Below are positions 22,998-32,566 of a stretch of 64,000 nucleotides of DNA, one piece after another. Position numbers and translations under genes: made by a program. Each line of letters starts with the position of its first letter. Within the stretch, counting starts at the first letter, position 1. Source of the DNA: Pseudo-nitzschia pungens (lineage: Eukaryota > Bacillariophyta > Bacillariophyceae > Bacillariales > Bacillariaceae); the NCBI GenBank assembly GCA_037355855.1, contig CM074758.1, positions 5,739,001-5,803,000 of the forward strand. Direction: 5' to 3'. The notes under the pieces are model-generated. The model saw only the letters and a list, made by a program, of their open reading frames with translations, searched no databases and was not told the DNA's origin.

Positions 22998-25900
22998 TTA
23001 CGATTTAATAGGATCCCTGCAATAATAGGGATGGACTCTCCTGATATTAACCCGGTCGGTTACAAAGGGAGCAGTTTCAATAGTTACAGTTCCATTGTCA
23101 TGGGCCTTGAGCACCTTGTAAGGTCCTTGTCGTGGGAAGGATAGTTTCGGAATAATGCCCTTCCTTTCCAGGGTGACATAGTCTCCTTCCTTATAGACAT
23201 GGGGAATCCTCTTCTGATTCTCTCTCATGTTGCTCTTGTGGATACTCTTCTGTTTCCTTGCCTGGATTGCTTCCCAGTCCACTGGGAAATTTACAGGCAT
23301 GAACATGTCCCTTCCAAACACCAATTGCGCTGGGGAGTATCCCAGGGTGGTGTGGATGGCGCTTCTGATAGCATATGCTGCCTTGGTGGTGAACTCCTCA
23401 AACGGATCCTTCTCGTGGAGATCCCTTTGTTCCAGGTTGAAGGACAACAGGCAGTCCTTCAAGACCTGGTGGATTCTCTCCAGCACTGAGTTGGATTGTG
23501 GGTTCCAGGCGCCACTGGGTTTTCTTTTCATCCCCATGTTGTCACAGAGCTCTTGGAACTCTGCTTTGAACTCACTCCCGCCATCAAAGCCAATTTCCTT
23601 TGGGCGCGGATACCTTGCTAGCCAGGTACTGTCTAGCAAACGTTGAGTTTCTGCTGCATTTGGGGAGTCCTTCAGGTGAGCCAGTTCAAACCATCCGGTC
23701 ACTGGGTCCACCATTGTGAGGACATGGATGTGGTAGTCTTTACCATTTTTATTGTGGACAGTTGCAGGTCCCCAGAGGTCCACGTTGACTCTCTGCCATT
23801 TGGTAACCTCAGCTGCTTTTTCCGGTAGTAGTCCATACTTCTTCCGGCCACTCTTTTTGAACATCTGGCATGTGTGACAGTGCTTACATAGGTCCTGGAC
23901 GTCCTTCCTCAGGCCTCTCCAGGTGAACACTGAGCGTATGCTCTGTTCCATTCTCTTTTCTCCGGGATGGACCAGCATGCTGTGGTACCATTCCATAACT
24001 CTATCTTTGAGTCTGTCCGGGATCAGAATCTTCCCTTCCTTGTGGATTAGACTGTAACCTTCCACCATTTTGGTGGTCAGTCGATTGTCTTTTTCTAGAG
24101 TACTCATGATTCCGGTGTCCTTTTGCTGGTAGAACTGAATCATGTCCGGGGCAAGTGGGAATGCACTATTGCCCTGGAATTCCTCCGGTTCTTCTCCAAG
24201 TGGGAATAGTAGTTGCCGGAGGTGCTCTTCCTCATCCGCGTAGGTGAGGGGCTTATTTGGTGGTAGCCATTCCACTGTATCTGCCGGATCATCCGTAATG
24301 TCCAGGCGAGACAGTGCGTCTGCTGCATCGTTGTCTTTGCCAGCCACATGCTTGACTACCGGGTGGAACTCCTCCATGAGGAGTCTCCACCGGACCATTC
24401 TCTGCGTCGGCATCTGCTGATACAGTAGGTTTAGGTGGTCTGTGTGGATAGTCACCTCTTGTCCTCGTAGGATTCCTTCAAATGCTTTGAGCCCTTCCAC
24501 TATTCCGAGGAGTTCCTTCTCTCCTACAGTGTAATTGAGCTGTGCTGAATTCAGTTTCCTCGTATAGAAACCAAGGGGCTTGCCATCTTGGCATACTGTT
24601 GCTCCTAGTTGCCTGTCACTGGCATCTGAGTAGAGATGAAATGGTTTCGTAAAATCCGGGAATGCGAGTCTCGCTTCATCTGCGAGCATTCTCTTCGCCT
24701 CCATGAAAGCTTTCTGCTCTGCTGGACCCCAGTACCAGTTCATTTTGCCCTTTTTCCCTGCTAGCTTGTTCAGAGGGGCTAGGATGTGGGAGCGCCGCTT
24801 CCACATGTCTCGGTAGAAATTTACCATTCCAAGAAACATCTTGAGTTGCTTGGTGTTCTTGGGGGCTTCCAGGCGCTTCATCGCCTCCAGCTTCTTTGGC
24901 TGGGGCTGAATGCCCTCTGTTGTTAACAGAAAACCCAGATATTCCACTTCTTTTTGCATGAAGAAGGATTTCCGTAGGTTGGCTCTGAAGCCCGCATCAT
25001 CCAGTCGCTGTAGGACTGTGTCGATTTTGTGGAGATGATCCTGTTCCGATTCCCCCTCTCTTTGGATGATTAGGATATCATCAATATAGACCAGGACATA
25101 GTCCAGGTCCCCGAGCAGGTTCATCATTACTGACTGGAATATGTCAGGAGCGCAGGCAATCCCCATTGCCAGTCTCTTGTAGGCATACTTTCCCCACGGT
25201 AGAATGGTGGAGCAGATCTTCTGGCTCTCCTTGCAGATGGGAATGGTGTAATATCCTTGGGACAAGTCCAGCGCCGTGGCTGACTTGAACTTCTGGAGCC
25301 TTTGGATTGTTTCCCCTATTCGTGGTAGTGGAAATGGTTTTCGTTGGATGGCTGTGTTCATCTTCCGAAAGTCCGTTAGAACGCGAATGTCCCCTGTCTT
25401 TTTGGGTTGGCAAAAAGTAGGGGATGCCCATGGAGAGTCATCATCGTGGGGGAGTTTTTCCAGGACTCCAATGTCACAGAGCCTGTTGATTTCCTTCCGG
25501 AGGGCTTGTTCAAAGGCATGGGGTACAGAATAGTACCTCTGCCGGACCGGTTTGACCCCTGGTTGGAGCTCAATGGACACCGGTTCTATGTTTTTGAGAA
25601 GACCCAATCCTCCTCCAAAGAGTGTTGGGAATTTCTTTAGCGTTTTCTTCAAGGCGGCCTTGGACGCGTCCGTAATCTCCAGGTCATTGACCATAGCGTC
25701 TATGTCGACTTTGGAGTAGTCTGCATCCAGAATTTTTGCTTGCCTTTCTTCCTCCTGCTGGAGGATTGGACTCTGTGTGTTGGCAAAGAATACTGCCTCA
25801 CATTTGTCCGGGTCAGCGAGCTCCCCCATTCCCTTCATGGGGATGGAGTCACCCTGCCATTCGATTGTTCGGGAGCTGTATTTTATATCCAGTCCTAGTT

Positions 25901-26261
25901 GTGCCATTAGGTCGGATCCTATGATCATGTCATAGGGTACTTCCTCATGGTGGTGATATTCATCCACTTGGAAGGTCCATTTGATGGTCTTAGAGTTTGA
26001 AAATTCTATCAACCTTAGTCCCACTGAAGCCGCAGACTTGGTTCTGAACTTGCCTCCATACGTGTTGTAGGTGACAGATCTTTGGTCTCGGTTCGTTAGT
26101 TGACTTCGGTCGACGAAGTGCCTTAGTATGATGGATTTGGAGCACCCAGAGTCTAATAGACCCCGGAGCATCCTTCCCCTTCCCTTGTGGTCCAATACCT
26201 CCACACAGATGTCCGCAAATCTGTTGATGACGCGGGGTCCCGTGTGGATGGTATCTGCCAT
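22998..26261 (-). CDS. pol: Pol polyprotein (PR-RT-RH-INT), Ty3/gypsy
   Basis: 1087 residues. Aspartic protease with LLDSGCSKSII (active-site DSG) near residue 37. Reverse transcriptase from about 230 with LTDFRKMN, ALDLSQGYYTI and the catalytic YIDD. RNase H near 545 with YSDASDRQLGA and HTDHLNLL. Integrase from about 775: zinc-binding H-x-H...CKHCHTC, then the DDE core (VDLWGP; FDGGSEF; SVLERIHQ). A C-terminal GPY-type module (QGPYKVL) ends the protein. The PR-RT-RH-INT order defines Ty3/gypsy rather than Ty1/copia. The ATG follows the gag TGA stop directly and in the same frame, so Pol is probably made by stop-codon read-through or by reinitiation. The frame is unbroken. Confidence 0.96.
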   Translation of the reverse strand: MADTIHTGPRVINRFADICVEVLDHKGRGRMLRGLLDSGCSKSIILRHFVDRSQLTNRDQRSVTYNTYGGKFRTKSAASVGLRLIEFSNSKTIKWTFQVDEYHHHEEVPYDMIIGSDLMAQLGLDIKYSSRTIEWQGDSIPMKGMGELADPDKCEAVFFANTQSPILQQEEERQAKILDADYSKVDIDAMVNDLEITDASKAALKKTLKKFPTLFGGGLGLLKNIEPVSIELQPGVKPVRQRYYSVPHAFEQALRKEINRLCDIGVLEKLPHDDDSPWASPTFCQPKKTGDIRVLTDFRKMNTAIQRKPFPLPRIGETIQRLQKFKSATALDLSQGYYTIPICKESQKICSTILPWGKYAYKRLAMGIACAPDIFQSVMMNLLGDLDYVLVYIDDILIIQREGESEQDHLHKIDTVLQRLDDAGFRANLRKSFFMQKEVEYLGFLLTTEGIQPQPKKLEAMKRLEAPKNTKQLKMFLGMVNFYRDMWKRRSHILAPLNKLAGKKGKMNWYWGPAEQKAFMEAKRMLADEARLAFPDFTKPFHLYSDASDRQLGATVCQDGKPLGFYTRKLNSAQLNYTVGEKELLGIVEGLKAFEGILRGQEVTIHTDHLNLLYQQMPTQRMVRWRLLMEEFHPVVKHVAGKDNDAADALSRLDITDDPADTVEWLPPNKPLTYADEEEHLRQLLFPLGEEPEEFQGNSAFPLAPDMIQFYQQKDTGIMSTLEKDNRLTTKMVEGYSLIHKEGKILIPDRLKDRVMEWYHSMLVHPGEKRMEQSIRSVFTWRGLRKDVQDLCKHCHTCQMFKKSGRKKYGLLPEKAAEVTKWQRVNVDLWGPATVHNKNGKDYHIHVLTMVDPVTGWFELAHLKDSPNAAETQRLLDSTWLARYPRPKEIGFDGGSEFKAEFQELCDNMGMKRKPSGAWNPQSNSVLERIHQVLKDCLLSFNLEQRDLHEKDPFEEFTTKAAYAIRSAIHTTLGYSPAQLVFGRDMFMPVNFPVDWEAIQARKQKSIHKSNMRENQKRIPHVYKEGDYVTLERKGIIPKLSFPRQGPYKVLKAHDNGTVTIETAPFVTDRVNIRRVHPYYCRDPIKS

Positions 26262-27695
26262 TCAGTTGTGGGAGCCTTTCTTTTTGAAGGTCTTTCTGTA
26301 CTTTCGTCTGTACTCTTTGAGTTCCCGTTCGGAGATGTCGATCTCGTCATCAGAGACGTCGTGGTCAGCTTGGGCCGTGGCCAGTACATAAGAGTACTCG
26401 TGGTTCGATAGATTCCTTCCCCAGTGGGGTTTGGAATGTTGCTCAGTGTCTGAGTCTTGTTCTTTTGCCACAAAGTGCTCCTTGAGCAGGTTGATGGTCT
26501 CCCGGTCGAACTTCCCCTTCTTGTGGGGACCACCGGTTAGTTTCCAGCATTTGCCGGCATGGACCTTGCCACAGGTCTTGCATAGCTGTTTGTGGCTGTT
26601 GTCCACAGGTCGCTTCTTTTTGCCAGGGGATTTCCCGTGGTGGGTTCCTCCCCCAGACGCGGCCTTGGGAGTTTTCTTGGTGACACCGCTCTGCTTTTCG
26701 AGATCGGTGAGGCGTTGGTGCATTAGTGCTTCCTTTCGGATGGTGATTTCCAGATTTTCGAGCTTGTCGATAGTGGTGTTAAAGGAGTGGGTGTAGAGGT
26801 CCCAACTAATGTGTTCCAGCTTCTCGCGTTGGGAGTGAGTCATATTGGAATCTAATATTTCCTTCAGTTCTCCTTGGGTGAAACTTCGTGGTGTTTCCAT
26901 TTGGTCACTGCCACATTCCCAGAGGCATTCGGGGAGGTAGCTTTGGAGCTCGGCCATTCTGTTGGCCCAGGCTCTGATGCCATGTTTGAGGTCGACGCGC
27001 ATGCCTCGCATGAATCGTCGGAGGATGATGTACGAGCGCCTGCCGTTTTGGTCATTGCCAAAGATTTTGAGCTTGAGGGCGTGCATGCATTCCTCCAAGA
27101 CATCCTTCCGGTACTCCTGGGATTGGTAGTACTGGGTGAGGGCGCTTCCGACCTTTTTCTTTGGGATTCGGGACTCGAGGTTGTCGGTCTCCGATTCGTT
27201 GTCCGATCTCGCCGTGGCTGTGTCGGTTTTGTCGGCGTTTGGAGATTTCTCCTTTGCCTTTTCCTTGGTGGCTCCCGTGGGAGTTGCGTCTTGTCCCATC
27301 GATAATAGGATGTTTGCCTGGTCTCGTTGTTCGATTTCCTGGATCTTTTTCTGTACTCGTTTGGTACTGTGGATCTTGTGGTTCGGTTCTGCCAAGTAGG
27401 TCCGCTGGAGTGTTAGTTGGACAAGTCCGAGAGCCTCGGTATTGAGGATTCTTTGTAGAACCTCCAGTTTCTGGTCTCCGTGGAGTTTGTCATTGCCAGC
27501 GATTTTCTGGTCAAAGTCTCTTTTCCAGATGAGGAAGAGTTCTGGTCTTTCAGTACCATTGAGGACTTTCAGGTAGTCGCTGAATGCGATTCCACCCTGT
27601 TCACTGTCTACATTCATCTTTACGGTGGTGGCGTCTTCTGGCCAATCCTCCCGAACGATGTTAAAGGGCTTCAGTTTGGTTCCTTTAGCCGCCAT
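26262..27695 (-). CDS. gag: Gag polyprotein, Ty3/gypsy
   Basis: 477 residues. Capsid-like helical core in the middle (ALTQYYQSQEYRKDVLEECM...RFMRGMRVDLKHGIRAWANRMAEL...YLPECLW). A basic KKKRPV region and a zinc knuckle CKTCGKVHAGKC (C-x2-C-x3-H-x3-C) follow near residue 380. The N-terminal third is charged and low complexity. It ends in a TGA at 26264-26262 that is followed at once by the pol ATG in the same frame. The zinc knuckle, position and partner make the call secure. Confidence 0.93.
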   Translation of the reverse strand: MAAKGTKLKPFNIVREDWPEDATTVKMNVDSEQGGIAFSDYLKVLNGTERPELFLIWKRDFDQKIAGNDKLHGDQKLEVLQRILNTEALGLVQLTLQRTYLAEPNHKIHSTKRVQKKIQEIEQRDQANILLSMGQDATPTGATKEKAKEKSPNADKTDTATARSDNESETDNLESRIPKKKVGSALTQYYQSQEYRKDVLEECMHALKLKIFGNDQNGRRSYIILRRFMRGMRVDLKHGIRAWANRMAELQSYLPECLWECGSDQMETPRSFTQGELKEILDSNMTHSQREKLEHISWDLYTHSFNTTIDKLENLEITIRKEALMHQRLTDLEKQSGVTKKTPKAASGGGTHHGKSPGKKKRPVDNSHKQLCKTCGKVHAGKCWKLTGGPHKKGKFDRETINLLKEHFVAKEQDSDTEQHSKPHWGRNLSNHEYSYVLATAQADHDVSDDEIDISERELKEYRRKYRKTFKKKGSHN

Positions 27696-28441
27696 GGTTA
27701 ATCAGTTTTTATTTTAGTTTAGTTTAGTTACAGTATTTCTGTTATCTTTGTTTGCTTTGTGTTGAAACTGAGTAAAAGTGATTGCTCAGTTCCTCCAGTT
27801 TTTTTGCTGGATTTGCACTGTTTCTCGTGATAACTCGTGTTGTAACTGATTTTCCCCCTGGTTTGTCCAGTGGTGGGAGTTGTTTCTCTCTTTAGTTCAC
27901 GGGAATCCTGTGGTTCCCCGGAGTTGTTTCTGTTGTTGTTTTGTGGGATTCGATTCCCGTGGTTCTCCGGCGTTGCTTCTGTGTTAAGCGTTCACCGGGC
28001 CGGTCCCACTTCCCGTTGTCCCGTGGGATTAGTGGTGTTCGGGTATTCATTATATACCTTTCCGGATATCCGTATGTTACGGTTGTGGTTGGCATACGCT
28101 TTTCGGTCTGTCCATCCACTCAGTGTTGGTCCAATTAGTCCACTCACTGATTTATGTGTCACTTTTTCGGTACATGTTTTCGTGTTTTTCGATTATTTCT
28201 GTTGTCGACCATGGTTCTGTTTAGGTACTCAGGTGTCTCTGTTGCTGCTGTTACTCCCTTCTTTGGGCGCCAACAGTTGCTGGGGTCGGTCTTCCTTGTG
28301 CTGCAGACACTGGATATCCTTCTCCCTGTTTTGCTTCTCTGCGCCTCCATTTTTGGCAGTCTTTCGAGTCCGTCAACTCTTTTCGGTCGATCGATTTCTT
28401 TCTGCTCATGGTCATCAGCGCTCAGCTTGATTTTAAAATCA
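27696..28441 (-). promoter_or_regulatory. Retrotransposon 5' leader
   Basis: 746 bp between the 5' LTR and the gag ATG. The first 14 bases after the LTR read TGATTTTAAAATCA, a perfect palindrome at the place where a tRNA primer-binding site normally lies; no match to a common tRNA 3' end was recognised. The leader is long for this family and likely holds packaging signals (inference). A minus-strand frame at 28119-27892 looks random. Confidence 0.6.
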
Positions 28442-28630
28442 TGCCATACCCCGGGTCTACTAGTGATTAGAATAGTAGTGATATGCAAATTGTGAGCTCT
28501 ATTGGTTAGTCTATTTGCTACAGTTCTAAGAGCTCTCCGAATCAGCGATTCTGTCGACTCGCCGATTGTTTTTATCCTTATCCTTAATCCAGTCCCGCGC
28601 GTACTCGTGACTGTATTCTGGTGCACGGCA
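28442..28630 (-). repeat. 5' LTR
   Basis: 189 bp, TG...CA ends, identical by eye to 22791-22979. Should contain the promoter and the start of the transcript; no TATA box can be assigned securely. Confidence 0.96.
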
Positions 28631-29258
28631 ATACGTAGCCTTACCGGTATTACGAAGCATCATTATATTTACCAAAAACCGCTCCGTATCAGATAATTTG
28701 GGATGATTATCAGATAATTTATGCGCGCACTTAATATAAGTAGTATTAATAACCGTGTGATTAATAACAGTAGAAACAATAACTTGAGTTATTTAATACC
28801 ATATCAGCGTAGCTTTGCTACGAGACAAACAGAGCAAACACTCACAATGCGCGCAGTGACACAAAGAAGGAATGCGCGCGACAATACAAAAAACAAATGA
28901 GCAACTGACAGCACAAAAAACAAACCAAAGTGTGAGACTTTCGAAAAGAAAAGAAACACATAAATTTAGATTCGAAACACCGCAACACAAGACGACAATC
29001 ACACAACGAAACGCTGCAACAACGACAGCAAGTACAGCAAATAAAACACCCATCACCCTAAACAAAATACTCCCTTTTGTCTCCAGCAAGAAAACATCCA
29101 CCAAAGAATAGAGAAATAAAAGAAAACAAGCAAACAACAAGCAACGAAATGCCGCAACAAAACACCGCAACGAAATGCCGCAACGAAACGGTGAAACGGA
29201 ACGAAAGTCCGAAACAACCAAACGCCGAAACAACAAAACGCTATTACAAGCAAGCAAC

Positions 29259-30518
29259 ATGTCTTCCCCGAGTGGTTTATTTGCCCAAGCAACAAGACAA
29301 GTCCAGCATGACGACGAAGATGGTATTCCAGAGAATACAAAGCTTGCCTACAAGGGATTCGTGGAAGAATTCAAGGAGTATTGTAATGTTGTATTTGGTT
29401 CCCTGGATTATCCACAAACGGTAACAGAGGAAAAGGCGTTCGGCTTTGTTTTCTACCACGCCTATTGGGGGCAACGGACAAGGGGCCGAAAGAAGAACAA
29501 CGACGGAGTACAACAGTTTTTTGATGTCAACGATTTTAACACCGTCATGTTGAAATACAACACTAACAACAACAACCCCGAGTCCCTTATAAACAACGAT
29601 GACGCTGTAAACCCCGTAGGATACGATGTTGTCAACCACGCATTATGCGCAGTCTTAAAACTGTTGGAGCATCAGCAAAGTCAAAACGCCAACAATCTTC
29701 TTAATGAACATATTCGATCCAAAAGAGTCAACCAGTTGCTTTGTGTGGTGCAAGGACGAAAGAAAAAAATCCAGAAGGCACGATACGAGGAGAAGATAGA
29801 TCACATGCTGTCGCCATACATGAACGTTCAGAACATCAAGAGGATTGAAAGTTACTTGTTTGCGAAGAATTGTTACAGAGAGTATTATTCCATTGCTTCG
29901 TTGCGAGATCGATACTGTTTCCGTATGACCCATGCAGGTGTGCTACGCGGCGAGTCTTTATTCAAGTGCGAACTGTCTGATCTGTGCAATATCCTTAAAC
30001 TTGACGAAGGCGTCCATCCGTGCCAAATCTTGATCATGAAAATTGCCACAGGAAAAACAAACGGTAACAAAACATTGTATGGACGGGTGATGAGGAACAG
30101 AAACGTTGCCATGTGTCCCATTAGTGCGTTGGGTTTCTACTTGATGGCACAGTTCCATTTGACAGGGGAGCTTGCTGTATATGACTTTGGAGTGAACGAA
30201 TCCTGGTTTGACGTCAAATTACTCACTGAGTGTAAGAATACAGTGTGCACCAAACCAATCACCAATCAAGCATACGGAAAAGTGATGAAAAATGCATGCA
30301 AAGCGTTGCAAATTGCGTCTAAGCATTTCATCCACTTTGGACGCGGCACAGGAGCTGTCGACTTGGAGATGAAAGAGGTCAATCCCCAGTACATCAAGAT
30401 GCTCGGAAATTGGAATCTTGACGTGAGAGAGGATCGGTATTCCGCAAAACTCCCGTTGAAAGCAATGCGGGCGTTGGCTGGACACTCCCAGGACAGAGGC
30501 GGTTACTTTTTGGCATGA
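29259..30518 (+). CDS. Crypton-like tyrosine recombinase, catalytic part
   Basis: 419 residues from the ATG at 29259 (an upstream in-frame ATG at 29175 lies in repeat DNA). A phage-integrase/Crypton type site-specific recombinase that should cut and rejoin DNA through a tyrosine. Catalytic residues in order: Arg 230 in VLRGES, a Lys in ATGKTNGNK, His 359 and Arg 362 in HFGRGTGA, Trp in LGNWN, and the nucleophile Tyr 394 in EDRYSAKLP. The tail KAMRALAGHSQDRGGYF matches the C-terminal signature of eukaryotic Crypton proteins. The frame ends at a TGA (30516-30518), but the next codons continue the same protein in the same frame, so the stop is internal. The N-terminal region (NTKLAYKGFVEEFKEYC) is the expected core-binding domain. 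Confidence 0.85.
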   Translation: MSSPSGLFAQATRQVQHDDEDGIPENTKLAYKGFVEEFKEYCNVVFGSLDYPQTVTEEKAFGFVFYHAYWGQRTRGRKKNNDGVQQFFDVNDFNTVMLKYNTNNNNPESLINNDDAVNPVGYDVVNHALCAVLKLLEHQQSQNANNLLNEHIRSKRVNQLLCVVQGRKKKIQKARYEEKIDHMLSPYMNVQNIKRIESYLFAKNCYREYYSIASLRDRYCFRMTHAGVLRGESLFKCELSDLCNILKLDEGVHPCQILIMKIATGKTNGNKTLYGRVMRNRNVAMCPISALGFYLMAQFHLTGELAVYDFGVNESWFDVKLLTECKNTVCTKPITNQAYGKVMKNACKALQIASKHFIHFGRGTGAVDLEMKEVNPQYIKMLGNWNLDVREDRYSAKLPLKAMRALAGHSQDRGGYFLA

Positions 30519-31496
30519 GATATCATCGACCCACCGCAAGAGCTACGAGATCAAGTCTTTCCATTCCTCGAGACCGCAATCAAGACAGTCGATGGGAAAC
30601 CGCAGCGAACGACAGCAAGAGCGTTTTTCGACCTACTACTCAATTTACAGTGTGTTGTACTGCAGGACGCTGCCATGTTACTCCACAACGGAAGGAATCA
30701 CCGCCTTTTTTTGTTCCCTGTTTTCAACAGCGAGCTGTTCCAGAATTATCAAGAGGCACTTGTTGCTAAGGTAACGCAGGCTGAAACAGCACCACAAGCC
30801 ACTTCAATCAAAAGAAGTATGGATGTTGCCATTCCAGGATTTCGTGTTCAATTGCGTAACATTCATTCCGACGTCATTAATGTTTCGAGGGACTTTAAAC
30901 GGGATGTTCAATCCTTGCACGGCACTGTTACAGAATTCAGAGATCAGCAATATACCAAGAACGAGGACCTCAGTCACTTTCTGGATTGCTTGTCTGGGTA
31001 TCAACAGCTCTCAAGACAAGCAGCAACAGCCCAACATACAGCAACAACAGTTCGTGACGTTGTCGGCACCCTCAACGAAAGTAAAACGGTGTTTCGAAAG
31101 CATTCGTCAGTTTCGTCAATGTGGAATGAGTGGTTCGGGCTCGGCCAGTTCGAAGACGATGCGTTCCCTGGTGGGATTGAAGAGCTTGAGAAGAAAAGCC
31201 ACAATAAATGGCGAAAGCATTATAATGCTGCTGAGCAAAAGCAATTCTCGCAACTCAAACATGTAATACAGTTCGTGAAAGACAGAGTTTCTGCTGGTGA
31301 ATCATTGGAAGCAGTACTAGAAGAAGGTGATGCGTTCATGATGGCGGAGAAGAAGACCCTTTCAACACTCCACATCCATCTCCAAAAGGCTAAATCGTTT
31401 TGTCTGCAGGCAAGGAATCCGTGGGCAACAAGACCACGACCACGACAACAACAGCAGGTCGTGCAAAACAACAACCAAATTCTTCAAACACTCTAA
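30519..31496 (+). pseudogene. C-terminal half of the Crypton protein, after an in-frame TGA
   Basis: 326 codons in the same frame as 29259-30518, starting straight after the TGA with DIIDPPQELRDQVFPF, which fits the family's continuation after YFLAR. The first ATG here (30675) is far inside the domain, so independent translation would give a fragment. Content: helical segments, a coiled-coil-like stretch (VSRDFKRDVQSLHGTVTEF), RKHSSVSSMWNEWFGLG, and a Gln-rich end. A single C-to-T change of CGA to TGA explains the break. Alternatives are translational read-through or a base-calling error. Confidence 0.75.
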
Positions 31497-31815
31497 CGTC
31501 GTTCAATGTTTAACGTTCCACAAACAATTAGTAGATGATGATTTGCATGTTCCTCTTACAAGTTACATAGTACTAGTAGTGTGTGTTTTGTGCGTGTGTT
31601 TTGTCTCTTTTGTTTCGTCTCTTTCGTTTCGGCGTTTCGTTGCGGCGTTGCGGCGTTTCATTTTTGTTGCGTTTCGACATTGGAATCGAAATTTATGTGT
31701 TTCTTTTCTTTTGGTCTCGGCTTGCGAAAAAGTGTTTGTTTTTTATTGCATAAGAAGTTTCTTTCTTAATACATAAGTATTTGTTTCTGTCTTAAGCACC
31801 TCTGCTACGAAGAAC

Positions 31816-32566
31816 GTGGAAAATACGGTTGAATTTGATTGGTTTAAAATTAATCTGAAGCAGTTACCATTGCGTGTCAGAGAAAAGGACCGTTACGGTT
31901 TAATATTAAAAAAGAGGTATCTGATATTGTTCTGATATACCGGTACGAATAATAATCTCTCATTATTTTCTTCCGCCTGTTGTGTTTGCTTTCTCAATCA
32001 ACATAATACGAAGTACGAAGTAAACCTTACGAAGTAAGGTTAGTAAAAAACAACCGAAGTAACTCACTACTACTAATTTAAAATGAGTGCTCGTAATTAC
32101 TGTACGGTAACTTACTGGGAAATACCCTACGTACTACGTACAGAATTTTATTTCGAGTGAATCATCTGCGCAAAACGGGCGGGAATGAATTGTTCCATTA
32201 AGTAATGTGCGAAGTAAGATTAAAAGACTTACTACTAGTAAGGTTATCCAATAACCACATGGCAACTTAACTTTACCGCACGACACGGAACTCAATCCGA
32301 CGGCGATTCTTGTATTGCCCCGTTTCCTGTTTCGTGTTTCCTGTTTCGTATTGCAAGAATTCTCAACAAAAAAGTTTCCGTCTCGCATTGGCTTGTACGG
32401 TACGGTAAAGGCTAGCCAGCTTATTACTTGTATTACCCTACAGCCCGTAAGGACACCAAACAGCTCTGTGCCATCACCCAACTCTCGACGCTCCACGGAA
32501 GAATCCCCTTCTCTCAAAATTCATACCGGTAATTACGCGCAATAACGAGCATTTACCCCATTCACC
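31816..32566. other. Intergenic; promoter side of VTT gene
   Basis: AT-rich with AAGTACGAAGTAAACCTTAC-type words at 32008-32045 and further GTAAC/TACGTA words at 32095-32140 and 32215-32245. No gene seen. Confidence 0.45.

Larger units (their letters stand above)
22791..28630 (-). mobile_element. Complete Ty3/gypsy LTR retrotransposon
   Basis: 5840 bp, transcribed on the minus strand. LTRs 28442-28630 (5') and 22791-22979 (3') are each 189 bp and identical by eye. The element is flanked by the perfect 5-bp target duplication ATACG (22786-22790 and 28631-28635). Order from the 5' LTR: 746-bp leader, gag (27695-26262), pol (26261-22998) with protease, reverse transcriptase, RNase H and integrase in Ty3/gypsy order. 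A purine-rich GGAGGAG stretch lies just before the 3' LTR. Identical LTRs and intact gag and pol frames point to a recent, perhaps still active, insertion. Confidence 0.97.
28790..31815 (+). mobile_element. Crypton-type tyrosine-recombinase element
   Basis: Approximate limits. It contains a long frame coding a Crypton/Ndc10-like tyrosine recombinase (29259-31496, broken once). Non-coding flanks carry inverted sequence: AAAAGAAAAGAAACACATAA (from about 28944) recurs in reverse complement at about 31697-31720, and GCCGCAACGAAA-type units at 29140-29200 recur in reverse complement at about 31625-31665. The outer ends both carry a GTAGC/GCTAC motif (28808-28821; 31801-31808). Exact ends and target duplication were not resolved. 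Confidence 0.7.

Noticed and set aside
28159..28626. 155-codon minus-strand frame crossing the 5' LTR
   Set aside because: Same frame appears at the 3' LTR (22736-22990) only because the LTRs are identical; no coding evidence.
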